From the NCBI RefSeq assembly GCF_017676345.1, contig NZ_JAFFZM010000008.1:124001-188000 (forward strand): 64,000 nucleotides of DNA, given 5' to 3'. This DNA comes from Streptomyces smyrnaeus (GTDB taxonomy: Bacteria; Actinomycetota; Actinomycetes; Streptomycetales; Streptomycetaceae). The notes beneath the pieces are model-generated. The model had not been told where the DNA came from. It saw nothing but the letters and a program-made list of their open reading frames with translations, and searched no databases. Below, piece after piece: positions 7,332 to 16,375 of this stretch; the first letter of the stretch is position 1; each line of letters opens with the position of its first letter. The position numbers were made by a program, and so were the translations under genes.

Positions 7332-8903
7332 GTGAGCGTCACTCGCCCGGCAGCCGTCGTCGTTCTCGCAGCGGGTGAGGGCACCCGCATGAAGTCGGCG
7401 ACTCCGAAGGTCCTGCACGAGCTCTGCGGCCGTTCGCTGGTCGGCCATGTCGTCAGCGCCGCGCGAGCACTGGATCCGGAGCAGCTGGTCGTGGTCGTCG
7501 GGCACGCGCGGGAGAAGGTCACCGCGCATCTGTCGCAGCTGGACCCCGGCATCCGTACCGCCGTACAGCACGAGCAGAACGGCACCGGGCACGCCGTCCG
7601 GATGGCGCTGGAGGAGCTGGGTGAGGACGGCCCCGCCGGGACGGTCCTGGTGACCTGCGGCGACACCCCGCTGCTGACCGGCCGGACGCTGCAGCAGCTG
7701 GCGGACACCCACGCCGCGGACGGCAACGCCGTCACCGTACTGACCGCCGAGGTCCCGGACGCGACGGGTTACGGCCGGATCGTCCGCGAGAGCGGCGGTG
7801 GCGCGGTCACGGCGATCGTGGAACACAAGGACGCGAGCGAGGAGCAGCGCGCCATCCGGGAGATCAACTCGGGGGTGTTCGCATTCGACGGTCGACTGCT
7901 GGCGCAGGCGCTCGGCAAGGTCCGTACCGACAACAGCCAGGGTGAGGAGTACCTCACAGATGTGCTCGGCATCCTGCGGGAGGCCGGTCACCGGGTGGGC
8001 GCCGCCGTGGCGGGTGATCACCGCGAGATCGCGGGCATCAACAACCGCGTACAGCTGGCCGAGGCCCGCCGGATGCTCAACGGCCGACTGGTGGAGGACG
8101 CCATGCTGGCGGGCGTCACGGTCATCGACCCGGCCACCACGTGGCTGGACGTGGGCGTGACCTACGAGCCGGACGCCCTGGTCCACCCGGGCACCCAGCT
8201 GCTGGGCAGCACACATCTGGGTCCGGACAGCGAGGTCGGGCCGAATACGCGGTTGACGGACACCCGGGTGGGTGCGGGCGCCACGGTCAGCAACACCGTC
8301 GCGCAGGGCGCGGAGATCGGCGAGGGCGCCTCGGTCGGGCCGTACACCTATCTGCGTCCGGGTACCCGGCTGGGCCGCAAGGTGAAGGCCGGCAGCTATG
8401 TGGAGATGAAGAACGCCGAGATCGGCGAGGGCACCAAGGTGCCGCACCTTTCGTATGTGGGTGACGCGGTGATCGGCGAGCACAGCAACATCGGCGCGGC
8501 GAGCGTCTTCGTGAACTACGACGGTGAGAGCAAACACACCACGACGGTCGGATCGCACTGCCGCATGGGTGCGGACAACATGTATGTGGCTCCTGTCACG
8601 GTCGGGGACGGTGCCTACAGCGCCGCCGGGTCCGTGATCACCAAGGATGTACCGCCCGGCTCGCTGGCCGTGGCGCGCGGCCAGCAGCGCAACATCGAGG
8701 GCTGGGTGGCCCGGAAACGACCGGGCAGCGCCTCCGCGCTGGCAGCTCAGGCGGCCCAGTCAGCCGACGAGGCGCAGACGGCAGCCGCGCAGGATGCGAC
8801 CCGAGCAGCCTCCCGAGCATCGTCCGAGAGCCCCTCGGAGGCGGCTGAAACCACCCGTTCCACCGAGGGTGCGACCGGGCAGGTTCCCGCCGAAGAGGGT
8901 TAA
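7332..8903 (+). CDS. glmU: Bifunctional UDP-GlcNAc pyrophosphorylase / glucosamine-1-phosphate acetyltransferase
   Basis: GlmU acetylates glucosamine-1-phosphate and then uridylylates it to UDP-GlcNAc, the cytosolic precursor for peptidoglycan. The 523-residue product begins with the nucleotidyltransferase signature AAGEGTRMKSATPKVL (about 13-28). From about residue 250 it runs through hexapeptide repeats of a left-handed beta helix (IGEGASVGPYTYLRPG, then NAEIGEGTKVPHLSYVGD and GVFVNYDG-like turns). After the catalytic part there is a tail of over 50 residues rich in Ala, Ser, Thr and Glu, longer than in typical GlmU. GTG at 7332 follows a GAAGGG site. prs follows 164 bp downstream, a common actinobacterial pairing. 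Confidence 0.96.
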   Translation: MSVTRPAAVVVLAAGEGTRMKSATPKVLHELCGRSLVGHVVSAARALDPEQLVVVVGHAREKVTAHLSQLDPGIRTAVQHEQNGTGHAVRMALEELGEDGPAGTVLVTCGDTPLLTGRTLQQLADTHAADGNAVTVLTAEVPDATGYGRIVRESGGGAVTAIVEHKDASEEQRAIREINSGVFAFDGRLLAQALGKVRTDNSQGEEYLTDVLGILREAGHRVGAAVAGDHREIAGINNRVQLAEARRMLNGRLVEDAMLAGVTVIDPATTWLDVGVTYEPDALVHPGTQLLGSTHLGPDSEVGPNTRLTDTRVGAGATVSNTVAQGAEIGEGASVGPYTYLRPGTRLGRKVKAGSYVEMKNAEIGEGTKVPHLSYVGDAVIGEHSNIGAASVFVNYDGESKHTTTVGSHCRMGADNMYVAPVTVGDGAYSAAGSVITKDVPPGSLAVARGQQRNIEGWVARKRPGSASALAAQAAQSADEAQTAAAQDATRAASRASSESPSEAAETTRSTEGATGQVPAEEG

Positions 8904-8972
8904 GACCGGGTATCCGGTTGTATGACGCTGGGCGTACGGTTATGGGGAGCCTGACAGGCCATGCGGCCGAAA

Positions 8973-9028
8973 ACCGATGCCGCCCCCGTTGACCGATGCG
9001 GCCCCGCCAACCGACGCCGCCCCCCGCT
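8973..9028. repeat. Three imperfect 18-19 bp tandem units before prs
   Basis: ACCGATGCCGCCCCCGTTG, ACCGATGCGGCCCCGCCA and ACCGACGCCGCCCCCCGC follow one another directly in the untranslated region before prs. They are Streptomyces-like simple tandem repeats and may only reflect slippage, but they end about 40 bp before the prs start. Confidence 0.6.
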
Positions 9029-9067
9029 GAGCCGCCGTGCGGCGCACCACACAGGGAGACAACAGCA

Positions 9068-10045
9068 GTGACCGGGATCAAGACGACCGGCGAGAAGAAA
9101 CTCATGCTCTTCTCCGGCCGCGCCCACCCCGAACTCGCCGAAGAGGTCGCCAAACAGCTCGGTATCGGCGTGGTCCCGACCAAGGCTTTCGACTTCGCGA
9201 ACGGTGAGATCTACGTCCGCTTCCAGGAGTCGGCGCGCGGCGCCGACTGCTTCTTGATGCAGAGCCACACCGCGCCCATCAACAAGTGGATCATGGAACA
9301 GCTCATCATGATCGACGCGCTGAAGCGGGCGTCGGCACGGAGCATCACCGTGATCGTCCCGTTCTACGGCTACGCCCGGCAGGACAAGAAGCACCGCGGG
9401 CGCGAGCCGATCTCGGCGCGGCTGATGGCCGACATGTTCCAGTGCGCGGGTGCGGACCGCATCCTCACCGTCGACCTGCACACCGACCAGATCCAGGGCT
9501 TCTTCGACGGCCCGGTCGACCACCTGTTCGCGCTGCCGCTGCTGGCGGACTACGTGGCGGCCAAGACCGACCGCAACAAGCTCACTGTCGTCTCCCCCGA
9601 CGCCGGCCGGGTCCGGGTGGCCGACCGCTGGGCCGACCGGCTCGGCGCCCCGCTGGCCATCGTCCACAAGCGCCGTGACCCGGATGTGGCCAACCAGGTG
9701 ACCGTGCACGAGGTCGTCGGCGATGTGAAGGGCCGGGTCTGCGTCCTGGTCGACGACATGATCGACACCGGCGGCACCATCTGCGCCGCGGCCGACGCGC
9801 TGTTCGCGAACGGCGCCGAGGATGTCATCGTCACGGCCACACACGGCGTGCTCTCCGGCCCGGCCGCCGACCGGCTGAAGAACTCCAAGGTCAGCGAGTT
9901 CGTCTTCACCAACACCCTGCCCACCCCCGGCGAGCTGGAGCTCGACAAGATCACGGTGCTGTCGATGGCACCGACGATCGCCCGCGCGGTGCGCGAGGTG
10001 TTCGAGGACGGCTCAGTGACCAGCCTCTTCGACGAGCAGGCCTAG
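9068..10045 (+). CDS. prs: Ribose-phosphate pyrophosphokinase (PRPP synthetase)
   Basis: It makes PRPP from ribose-5-phosphate and ATP for nucleotide, His and Trp synthesis. The 325-residue length matches class I enzymes. Visible motifs are FANGEIYVRF near 40, the flexible loop YARQDKKHRGREPISARL (about 100-117), the metal-binding DLHTDQIQGFF, and the PRPP-binding loop VLVDDMIDTGGTI. GTG at 9068 has GGGAG upstream. It follows glmU on the same strand; both enzymes feed nucleotide-sugar metabolism. A long inverted repeat separates it from rplY. Confidence 0.96.
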   Translation: MTGIKTTGEKKLMLFSGRAHPELAEEVAKQLGIGVVPTKAFDFANGEIYVRFQESARGADCFLMQSHTAPINKWIMEQLIMIDALKRASARSITVIVPFYGYARQDKKHRGREPISARLMADMFQCAGADRILTVDLHTDQIQGFFDGPVDHLFALPLLADYVAAKTDRNKLTVVSPDAGRVRVADRWADRLGAPLAIVHKRRDPDVANQVTVHEVVGDVKGRVCVLVDDMIDTGGTICAAADALFANGAEDVIVTATHGVLSGPAADRLKNSKVSEFVFTNTLPTPGELELDKITVLSMAPTIARAVREVFEDGSVTSLFDEQA

Positions 10046-10152
10046 GCCCCACGGGGGCATGGCGGGACGCCCCGGGGCACGGCGGTGGGCCGCGCCGAGG
10101 CAAGGCGCTTGCCCGCTCGCGGGTGAGGCCCGCTCCCCGTTGATCGATTTCC

Positions 10153-10208
10153 GACCGGCCTCCCTCGCCGCGTAGACTCTGCGAGTCGCTCGGCGAGGGA
10201 GGCCGGTC
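10153..10208. promoter_or_regulatory. 18-bp perfect inverted repeat with nested 5-bp stem before rplY
   Basis: Arms GACCGGCCTCCCTCGCCG (10153-10170) and its exact complement (10191-10208) enclose a 20-nt loop. That loop folds again as GACTC-TGC-GAGTC and contains a -10-like TAGACT. It lies between prs and rplY. It could terminate prs, or act as an RNA leader or operator for rplY. Confidence 0.6.
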
Positions 10209-10335
10209 TTCGACGTCTGGGATCCGACGTCCGGACCGGATGCTCCGTTATCGACGCGCGCTCTTCGTAGCAGGTCCGTCGGGACCGAGTGGCACCGCAG
10301 ACACCCGTACCACCGTCACTCACGAGGAGCGCAGC

Positions 10336-10944
10336 ATGGCTGACGTCAACATCAGCGCGACCATCCGCAACGAGTTCGGCAAGGGCTCGGCCCGCCGTCT
10401 CCGCCGCGAGGAGAAGGTCCCCGCCGTCATCTACGGTCACGGCGCCGACCCCGTCCACGTGGCCCTGCCCAGCTACGACATGATGATGGCGCTCAAGACC
10501 CCGAACGTCCTGATCCACCTGGACGTCGAGGGCAAGAAGGAACTCGTCATCCCCAAGGCCGTCCAGCGCGAGGCCATCCGCGGCTTCCTGGTCCACATCG
10601 ACCTGCTGACCGTCAAGCGCGGCGAGAAGGTCGAGGTCGAGGTCCCGATCCACATCGAGGGCGAGCTGGCCCCGGGCCAGAACCTGATCGAGCACGTCTA
10701 CAACTCGCTGCCGGTCGAGGCCGAGGCCACCCACATCCCCGAGTCGGTGACCGTCTCCGTCGAGGGCCTGAACGTCGGCGACCAGATCCTCGCCAAGGAC
10801 ATCACCCTGCCGCCCAACACCTCGCTCGCCATCGAGGGTGACGAGACCGTCATCCAGGTCCTGGCCGCCCAGGCCGAGGAGCCCGCGGCCGAGGGTGCGG
10901 AGGCCGCCGAGGGCGAGGCCCCGGCCGCCCAGAGCGCCGAGTAG
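10336..10944 (+). CDS. rplY: 50S ribosomal protein L25 (CTC form)
   Basis: bL25 binds 5S rRNA in the large subunit. The 202-residue product has the N-terminal L25 domain ([19 protein letters not shown], about 18-36) and the longer C-terminal TL5/CTC domain ([19 protein letters not shown], then [17 protein letters not shown]). It ends in an acidic Ala/Glu tail typical of actinobacteria. ATG 10336 follows GAGGAG. Large perfect inverted repeats flank the gene (10153-10208 and 11008-11060), so it is probably its own transcription unit and may be regulated through RNA structure. Confidence 0.96.
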   Translation: MADVNISATIRNEFGKGSARRLRREEKVPAVIYGHGADPVHVALPSYDMMMALKTPNVLIHLDVEGKKELVIPKAVQREAIRGFLVHIDLLTVKRGEKVEVEVPIHIEGELAPGQNLIEHVYNSLPVEAEATHIPESVTVSVEGLNVGDQILAKDITLPPNTSLAIEGDETVIQVLAAQAEEPAAEGAEAAEGEAPAAQSAE

Positions 10945-10963
10945 GACCCCGCGCCACTGCGCA

Positions 10964-10989
10964 GAGCAGGGGCCCGCGCGCCTCTGCTC
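10964..10989. terminator. Hairpin after rplY
   Basis: GAGCAGGGG pairs with CCTCTGCTC (nine pairs, one G-U) around loop CCCGCGCG, 20 bp after the rplY stop codon. It is the first of two consecutive hairpins, a likely intrinsic terminator without a T-run. Confidence 0.6.
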
Positions 10990-11007
10990 GGGGCGCGACC
11001 CCGTGGT

Positions 11008-11060
11008 CCGCGGGCGCCGGACGGGACTGCCGACACCGGCACACCGTCCGGCGCCCGCGG
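11008..11060. terminator. 17-bp perfect inverted repeat with nested stem between rplY and pth
   Basis: CCGCGGGCGCCGGACGG (11008-11024) is exactly complementary to 11044-11060. The 19-nt loop contains a second small stem TGCCG/CGGCA. It lies 63 bp before the pth start. With the preceding hairpin it forms a double structure, acting as terminator or as a leader of pth. Confidence 0.6.
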
Positions 11061-11123
11061 CACGGGAACCCAGGAGGGGACCGGCGCACAGCCGGGCACG
11101 ATCTGACGACCGGAGGACCACGT

Positions 11124-11714
11124 ATGTCGGCCACCACCCCGTGGCTCATCGCCGGACTCGGCAACCCGGGCCCCGACTACGCCGGCAACCGCCACAACGT
11201 GGGCTTCATGGTCGCCGATCTGCTCGCCGGCCGCATGGGCAGCAAGTTCAAGTCGCACAAGGCGGCCCGCGCCCAGGTGGTCGAGGGCCGCATCGGGATC
11301 CCGGGCACCACCAGCACCCGAGTGGTGCTCGCCAAACCGATGTCCTACATGAACGTCTCCGGCGGCCCCGTCAAGGCGCTGCTGGACTTCTACGGCATCG
11401 GCGCCGACCGCCTCGTCGTCGTCCACGACGAACTCGACCTCGACTACGGCACCCTCCGCCTCAAGCTCGGCGGCGGCGACAACGGCCACAACGGACTCAA
11501 GTCCCTCACCAAGGTTCTGGGCCGCGACTACTACCGCGTCCGCTTCGGCGTCGGCCGACCCCCCGGCCGGATGCAGGTCGCCGACTACGTCCTCAAGGAC
11601 TTCTCCGCCGCGGAACGCAAAGAACTCGACTACTTCGTCGACCGCACCGCCGACGCGTGCGAGTCGCTGATCGCCGACGGCCTGGAACGCGCCCAGAGCA
11701 CGTACAACAGCTGA
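11124..11714 (+). CDS. pth: Peptidyl-tRNA hydrolase
   Basis: It frees tRNA from peptidyl-tRNA released by stalled ribosomes. The 196-residue product has all family motifs: [18 protein letters not shown] with catalytic His24 and Asn14, [21 protein letters not shown] with the catalytic Asp, and [15 protein letters not shown] 11124 follows GGAGG. It sits after rplY, as is usual in actinobacteria. Confidence 0.96.
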   Translation: MSATTPWLIAGLGNPGPDYAGNRHNVGFMVADLLAGRMGSKFKSHKAARAQVVEGRIGIPGTTSTRVVLAKPMSYMNVSGGPVKALLDFYGIGADRLVVVHDELDLDYGTLRLKLGGGDNGHNGLKSLTKVLGRDYYRVRFGVGRPPGRMQVADYVLKDFSAAERKELDYFVDRTADACESLIADGLERAQSTYNS

Positions 11715-11737
11715 CGCGCCGCATTGCGGCCCGCGGG

Positions 11738-12751
11738 TCAGTCGCGGTTGATGGCCTGGATCTCCTTGACGGTGACGGCCACCTCGTCGACGGACTCCCC
11801 GTCCGGCATCTGATGGCGCGGCGTTCCGTCCGGGCTGTCGCCCTCGGCCCAGGAGACGCGCCAGGTCAGATACGCCTTGAGCGTGTGGGCCGCTCCCTTC
11901 GCGGTGACGCGCCGATACGTGATGTTGCAGTCGGCGTCCTCGGTGTCCACCGCGTAGCCCCCACCGTCGCTCTCGGCCAGGTCGTACGTGCACGACGCCG
12001 GATCCGCGTCGTCCGTCCCCGCCACCAACCGCAGCGTCGCAGGTTCGGCCACCGTGGTGGCCGCCAGGTCCAGCCCCGCCTCCTGAATGGCGGCGGTCAC
12101 CCATACCCGGCCCAACTTCTTGGCGAAGCGGGCGTGGGTGGCGAGATTCACCACCTGCTGCTTCGGCTTCGGCGAGAGGGCCAACGGCGGCGCGGGCAGC
12201 GTCGTCTTCTTGTAAGCGAGCCCGGCGAGGATTTCCGGGTCGAGCACGGGCGCATCGGTGGGCGCCGGGTCGTCGGGCCCGACGAAGACGAAGCCGTCCT
12301 GATCGAGGCACTTCTGAGGAGTGCCACCGGTGCTGCTGGTGTCGTACCGCATGATGTACCACTGACCTTTGTCCCCGATATGCATATCGGGGTACTTCGC
12401 CCGCACCCCACCCTCCCGGCTTGCCCCCTCCCCGTGCCGTACATCAACGGTCGTGGCGTACGCGGAGAACTCCTCCGGCGAGTACCGGGGCTCGTACCAG
12501 CACGCCGGCGGCTCCCACTGCCCTCCCCGCACCGGCGCCATGGGAGTCCCCCCGGCCTTCGGCACATTGTGGAGGGAGAACTCGACCCGGGAGGCGATGT
12601 CGTTGGGTTTGTTGTTTTGCGGAGGTGGGGAGGGTTCGGTGGTACCGCCCCAGCCACCGCCGTTCCCGGCTAAGGCGGGGGGCGCCGACGATAAGAGCAT
12701 CGCCGTGGCAGCCAGAACCGACGCAGCGGTTCTCTTGTTCACCGTGCGCAT
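11738..12751 (-). CDS. Secreted protein of unknown function, last gene of the WXG100-like operon
   Basis: A 337-residue protein with a Sec signal peptide (positive start, TAMLLSSAPPALA, cleavage expected near ALA-GN). A Pro/Asn-rich stretch and a domain with six Cys follow (ACWYEP, QKCLDQ, SCTYDL, DCNITY). Trp-rich patches (YLTWRVSWAEG) near the end suggest an extracellular beta-rich fold. I do not recognise the family. Its start overlaps the end of the preceding lipoprotein gene by 13 bp, so the two are cotranslated. It converges on pth with 23 bp between. Confidence 0.65.
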   Translation of the reverse strand: MRTVNKRTAASVLAATAMLLSSAPPALAGNGGGWGGTTEPSPPPQNNKPNDIASRVEFSLHNVPKAGGTPMAPVRGGQWEPPACWYEPRYSPEEFSAYATTVDVRHGEGASREGGVRAKYPDMHIGDKGQWYIMRYDTSSTGGTPQKCLDQDGFVFVGPDDPAPTDAPVLDPEILAGLAYKKTTLPAPPLALSPKPKQQVVNLATHARFAKKLGRVWVTAAIQEAGLDLAATTVAEPATLRLVAGTDDADPASCTYDLAESDGGGYAVDTEDADCNITYRRVTAKGAAHTLKAYLTWRVSWAEGDSPDGTPRHQMPDGESVDEVAVTVKEIQAINRD

Positions 12752-13389
12752 TTCTTGTCACCACTTTTCCCTGCCATCGAAATAACCACCCATGTATCAC
12801 CGCGCTTCTCCATGATGGCCTTCCCGCTGACGAAATCGTTGATGCTCGGCCTGGTACGAATCACCTTTCCCGTCTTCACCATCTTGGCGAAAGCATCGCG
12901 TTGGCTTTCACAGAAGGTGACGGAAGCAGAGCTCTTCCCCAGGGTGACCTTGCGGTCGTAGTAGCGGTACGTGCCCGTTCCCACTTTTCCGTCCGCACGG
13001 TACTGTTTGACACGCGACTGGACTTGCTGCCCCGCGGCGTCTTGGTAGTAACGGTGAACTACCGGCACATCCGGCTCACCTGTCGAGTACGCCAGCGCCA
13101 TGGCCTTGACCGCGTACGCGTGATCCCGTAGAACCTTGGCCTTCTTCGGATCACGCGTCGCCTCGTCCTCGAAGACGACACGAACACCCTTGGGAAGATC
13201 TAAGTTCGGCGCGCCCAAACTCTTCGACCGGCTCGGACTCGAACTCGGCGATGCCGAGGCCGACTTCTTACCGTCCTTCGCCCCCTCGATGTCACCCTTC
13301 CCGGACTCGTCACCGCTCCCGCAGGCACTGAGCAGCACCAGACCTGACACCGCTGCCGTCGCCATCACCGCACGTGTGAATGAGCTCAC
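12739..13389 (-). CDS. Lipoprotein, operon partner of the WXG100-like protein
   Basis: A 216-residue lipoprotein with signal segment VMATAAVSGLVLLSAC, where LSAC is the lipobox (lipidated Cys near residue 23). A Ser/Lys-rich linker and a roughly 150-residue folded domain follow. That domain has a Tyr-rich section (VVHRYYQDAAG, GTGTYRYYDRKV) and a late Cys pair (TFCESQ, DKKCAR). It overlaps the upstream gene by ATGA and the downstream secreted-protein gene by 13 bp. The family is unknown; it is presumably exposed on the outer face of the membrane. Base composition is less GC-rich than in the flanking core genes. Confidence 0.65.
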   Translation of the reverse strand: MSSFTRAVMATAAVSGLVLLSACGSGDESGKGDIEGAKDGKKSASASPSSSPSRSKSLGAPNLDLPKGVRVVFEDEATRDPKKAKVLRDHAYAVKAMALAYSTGEPDVPVVHRYYQDAAGQQVQSRVKQYRADGKVGTGTYRYYDRKVTLGKSSASVTFCESQRDAFAKMVKTGKVIRTRPSINDFVSGKAIMEKRGDTWVVISMAGKSGDKKCAR

Positions 13390-13997
13390 CGGCTACCTTC
13401 CCCTCTTTTGATGTGGACCGGCCCCTCGGGCAGCTCATCGGCGCCCTTGCATTTGTAGACGTTCTGCGCGAGGGTGCGGGCTGCGTAACCGGTCAATTCT
13501 GCGAGTTTCGTCATGCCGGCCGCATCGGCATCACGCGCCTTGCTCGCGCCTACATTCAAGAACAAGGTGTTGTCGGGGCCTTCAGCAGTAGGACATGGGA
13601 TGCCGAAGTGGACCGTCCCGTTGAACTCGTCGTACGTTCCGCGAGCAGGACCGAGTTCCGCAACAAATTTGTTCTCTTTTTCCAGCTCGGCGAGGGGGTC
13701 GTTCGGGAAGCCCGAGTAGTCGACCCGGAAGCTGACACTTCTCCCCTTGGCACTCAGCTCGCAGACCGGGACGTCAGACATTCTGCGGCTTCCCGGGAAA
13801 TTTCGAACGAGATGCGATTCCACTCCCCCCTCCCCTCCACTGAGAAGCGGCTCCAATTTCTTACCGGAAAAAGTACCGCCACATACACGTTCGGGTATGG
13901 CAATACCTTCTTCATTGCTGGGGCGGAGCCACCATACAGTTGCGGTAAGAACAGCTACGACCAACGCTGCGCACAGCGCGAGCGTCCGTTTCCCCAT
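13386..13997 (-). CDS. Membrane-anchored protein of unknown function
   Basis: About 203 residues from the preferred start at 13997 (GGAGGG 6 nt upstream). A longer frame begins at 14030 in an ATGA overlap with the WXG100-like gene, but its first codons are themselves the ribosome-binding region. One N-terminal transmembrane or signal segment (TLALCAALVVAVLTATVWWL) is followed by an extracytoplasmic domain with four Cys (RVCGGTF, PVCELS, IPCPTA, YKCKGA), probably two disulfides. The domain is predicted to face outward and could bind the exported partner. I recognise no family. Confidence 0.6.
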   Translation of the reverse strand: MGKRTLALCAALVVAVLTATVWWLRPSNEEGIAIPERVCGGTFSGKKLEPLLSGGEGGVESHLVRNFPGSRRMSDVPVCELSAKGRSVSFRVDYSGFPNDPLAELEKENKFVAELGPARGTYDEFNGTVHFGIPCPTAEGPDNTLFLNVGASKARDADAAGMTKLAELTGYAARTLAQNVYKCKGADELPEGPVHIKRGEGSR

Positions 13998-14026
13998 CAG
14001 GGCCCTCCGACCTTCCTCCACCTCCC

Positions 14027-16342
14027 TCATTTTCCCGGGAAATCATCGGCCACCGCGTTCGCAACGTCGGTAGCTGCCCAGTCCAAGGCTTCACCTTTCA
14101 CACCCGCACGTTCTCCAGCGATTTTCGCGATCTCCTCCATCGCCTTTGCTTCCCGCATCTTTTCAGCGGCAAGAAAATCCCTGCGTCCTTCCTCCACTTG
14201 ACGAACTACTTCCTCGGGGTCTTTTCGATACTGATCGAAAACTGCCTCTTGGACCGCACCCGCAATCTGCCCTGCGGCTTCGCCTCCGTAGGTGAGGCGA
14301 CCCAAGCCCATGTCCACAATCGCCCCGACCAACTCTTGTTTCTTGTCCAACGATTCGTTGTACCGTTCGACGGCTCCGACTCTGTCCTGCGCTTTTTCGA
14401 TACCCTCAGCTCTCCCTTCGGCTGCCGCAGCCGCAACCTTCGCGCCCGGCTCCGCGCCCTTGACCGCTGCATCCGAAAGACTGTTGTCTCCAGGCGGTTC
14501 GTGCATCGCGTTACGCAGGATCTCTGCCGAGACCGCGTGAGAGGCGTGCGTAATGGAGGCGTATCCGTCCGCATCCTGGGAGGCTGCCCGCAGGAAGCGT
14601 CCGAGTTCGTCGCCTTTCAGGTTTCCGACCTCTGCGACCTTCCCCTGCTCGGCAATAAGGCCGTCCGGAACGTGGACGATGCCGCGCTGCACATCGCGCA
14701 TGTAGTCGGCAGCCATATTCCCCATGTGCGGCTGGAGCGGTTCCAACTCTCCACCGTGCTCCACCAAAGAAGCGTTTTCCGCTCCGCCCAGCCGCGACAC
14801 CACGCGACGGAACAAGTCCGCCTGTTCCTGCGTATGCTTCAGCGGCGGGCCCTCGTCGCCCGGGGGGCGTCCCGTCGTTGCTGCTTCAATTGCGCTGCCC
14901 AGGGCGTCCTTGCCGCGTTTTGACTCGTCGTCGTCTCCGTCGGGCGGCCAGTCGCGAGGGTCGATCGGCTCCTCCCGGCTCTTGTCACCGAAGAAGTAGT
15001 CGAAGTTGGACAGTTCCTCGGGGCCGTGCTTGTCGCCGCCGGTGTAGCCGTTGAAGAACTCGGTCGCCGCGTCCGGGCTGTGGCTCAGCCCTTTCATCAG
15101 GCCGGCCATCGGGTCGAAGCCCGTGCCGCCCTTGGGGTCGAGGTTCAGGACGCCGTCGCGTCGGGCGTTGTGGGGGTTGGGCCAGCCGGCGGAGCCGTAC
15201 TCGTTCCTGCGTTCGGTCTCGACCATGTCGTTGCCGACCGCGTTCAGGAAGCCCTCGTCGTACTTGCCGTGCCGCAGCATGTTGCCCAGCACCTGATAGC
15301 CGAGGACTTTCTGCTGGGGCATGGCGCCTTTGCCCCGCTCGTTGCTCTGCGGGTCGTGGAGGAAGATCGGCTCCTTGCCGACTTTCTTCAGTTCCTCCGT
15401 CCACGCGCTGCCGAGGTGGGTGACGTTTCCGTCCTTGCCGCCACCGGGATGGGTGGCCAGCGCGAGGCCGCGGTCCAGTGAGTTCTGGATGGTTCGGGAG
15501 AGTTCGCGGCGGGTGTCGCCGCCGTCCGTGGAGGCGTCGATGCCTAATTGACCGTGCAGGCGCAGCGCCTTCTTTGACCCCAGTTCGCGGTAGAAGCGGG
15601 TGGCGAACTCGGCGTCCGTCGCGTTGTACTTGGTCAGATCGCGGAGCCGCTGCAGGTCCGGCGTGCTGAGTTCCTTGCCGTGTGCCGCCAGTTCCAGCTC
15701 TTTCCTGGCGAGGCCGGCCGCCTCCTTGGCCTGGGCGTCGTCCAGGGATTTGTACGTGGCGTGGCCGGCGTCGTACTTGTCCTTGCCGTGGCTCTTGCCG
15801 ATGTACCGCGCGGCGGTGGCGTCGATCTCGCGGGCTTTGCCGATCAGGAAGTTCAACCGGGTCTCGATGGCGTCCCTGGCTTCCCGCTCCTCGGGGGTGC
15901 GTTTCTTGCCGGTGCCGCCGATGTAGTAGCCGCTGGCCGTCGTGGCGTCGTCCGTTCCGTACCGGAACTCGCAGGACACGGTGCCGTTTCCGTTGTCCGT
16001 GACGTGGACGTCGAGTTTGCGGGCCTTCTCCTTCTCGGCCTCCACGTCCTTTTGGATGGCGACCAGGTCCTCGTGCGCGCCGTCCATCAGTTTCCAGATG
16101 CTTTCGGCCTCGCGCCGCAGGTCCTCGACCTCTTCCGCGATCTTCCGCACGAAGGGGCGTACCGCGTCCGCGTTGGCTCCGGCCCATCTCGCTTGCCGGG
16201 CCTTGGCGTTCATGTCGTCCTCGGCCTCGGAAGCCCGCGTCGTGAGTTCGCTTTGGATCTGCTTCCAGTCCGCCGCTGCCGTGCCGAAGCTGGATAAGTC
16301 CACCGACAGCAGGTCGGTGTAGGTGATCTGGGACTCCTTCAT
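14027..16342 (-). CDS. Large WXG100-like protein, candidate type VII-type effector or scaffold
   Basis: A 771-residue protein without a signal peptide. The N-terminal 110 residues are helical with a central WAG turn (QARWAGANADAV, about 50-61), the hairpin of WXG100-like domains used for ESX/type VII secretion. The middle (about 110-450) is charged and contains HLGSAWTEELKK and MLRHGKYDEGFLNAVG, resembling the actinobacterial DUF6571-type family. The C-terminal third is helical and rich in Ala, Glu and Lys. That third is encoded by visibly less GC-rich DNA than the N-terminal part, which would fit exchange of a C-terminal module. The start at 16342 follows the small first gene of the operon by 33 bp; three genes for exported or anchored proteins follow with overlaps. 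Confidence 0.65.
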   Translation of the reverse strand: MKESQITYTDLLSVDLSSFGTAAADWKQIQSELTTRASEAEDDMNAKARQARWAGANADAVRPFVRKIAEEVEDLRREAESIWKLMDGAHEDLVAIQKDVEAEKEKARKLDVHVTDNGNGTVSCEFRYGTDDATTASGYYIGGTGKKRTPEEREARDAIETRLNFLIGKAREIDATAARYIGKSHGKDKYDAGHATYKSLDDAQAKEAAGLARKELELAAHGKELSTPDLQRLRDLTKYNATDAEFATRFYRELGSKKALRLHGQLGIDASTDGGDTRRELSRTIQNSLDRGLALATHPGGGKDGNVTHLGSAWTEELKKVGKEPIFLHDPQSNERGKGAMPQQKVLGYQVLGNMLRHGKYDEGFLNAVGNDMVETERRNEYGSAGWPNPHNARRDGVLNLDPKGGTGFDPMAGLMKGLSHSPDAATEFFNGYTGGDKHGPEELSNFDYFFGDKSREEPIDPRDWPPDGDDDESKRGKDALGSAIEAATTGRPPGDEGPPLKHTQEQADLFRRVVSRLGGAENASLVEHGGELEPLQPHMGNMAADYMRDVQRGIVHVPDGLIAEQGKVAEVGNLKGDELGRFLRAASQDADGYASITHASHAVSAEILRNAMHEPPGDNSLSDAAVKGAEPGAKVAAAAAEGRAEGIEKAQDRVGAVERYNESLDKKQELVGAIVDMGLGRLTYGGEAAGQIAGAVQEAVFDQYRKDPEEVVRQVEEGRRDFLAAEKMREAKAMEEIAKIAGERAGVKGEALDWAATDVANAVADDFPGK

Positions 16343-16375
16343 GCCCCGCCGTTCCCCCCTCGGTATGGCGATGGC

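Noticed and set aside
7140-8558. A 472-codon minus-strand open frame opposite glmU
   Set aside because: It is antisense shadow of a gene with complete GlmU motifs and covers the tRNA.
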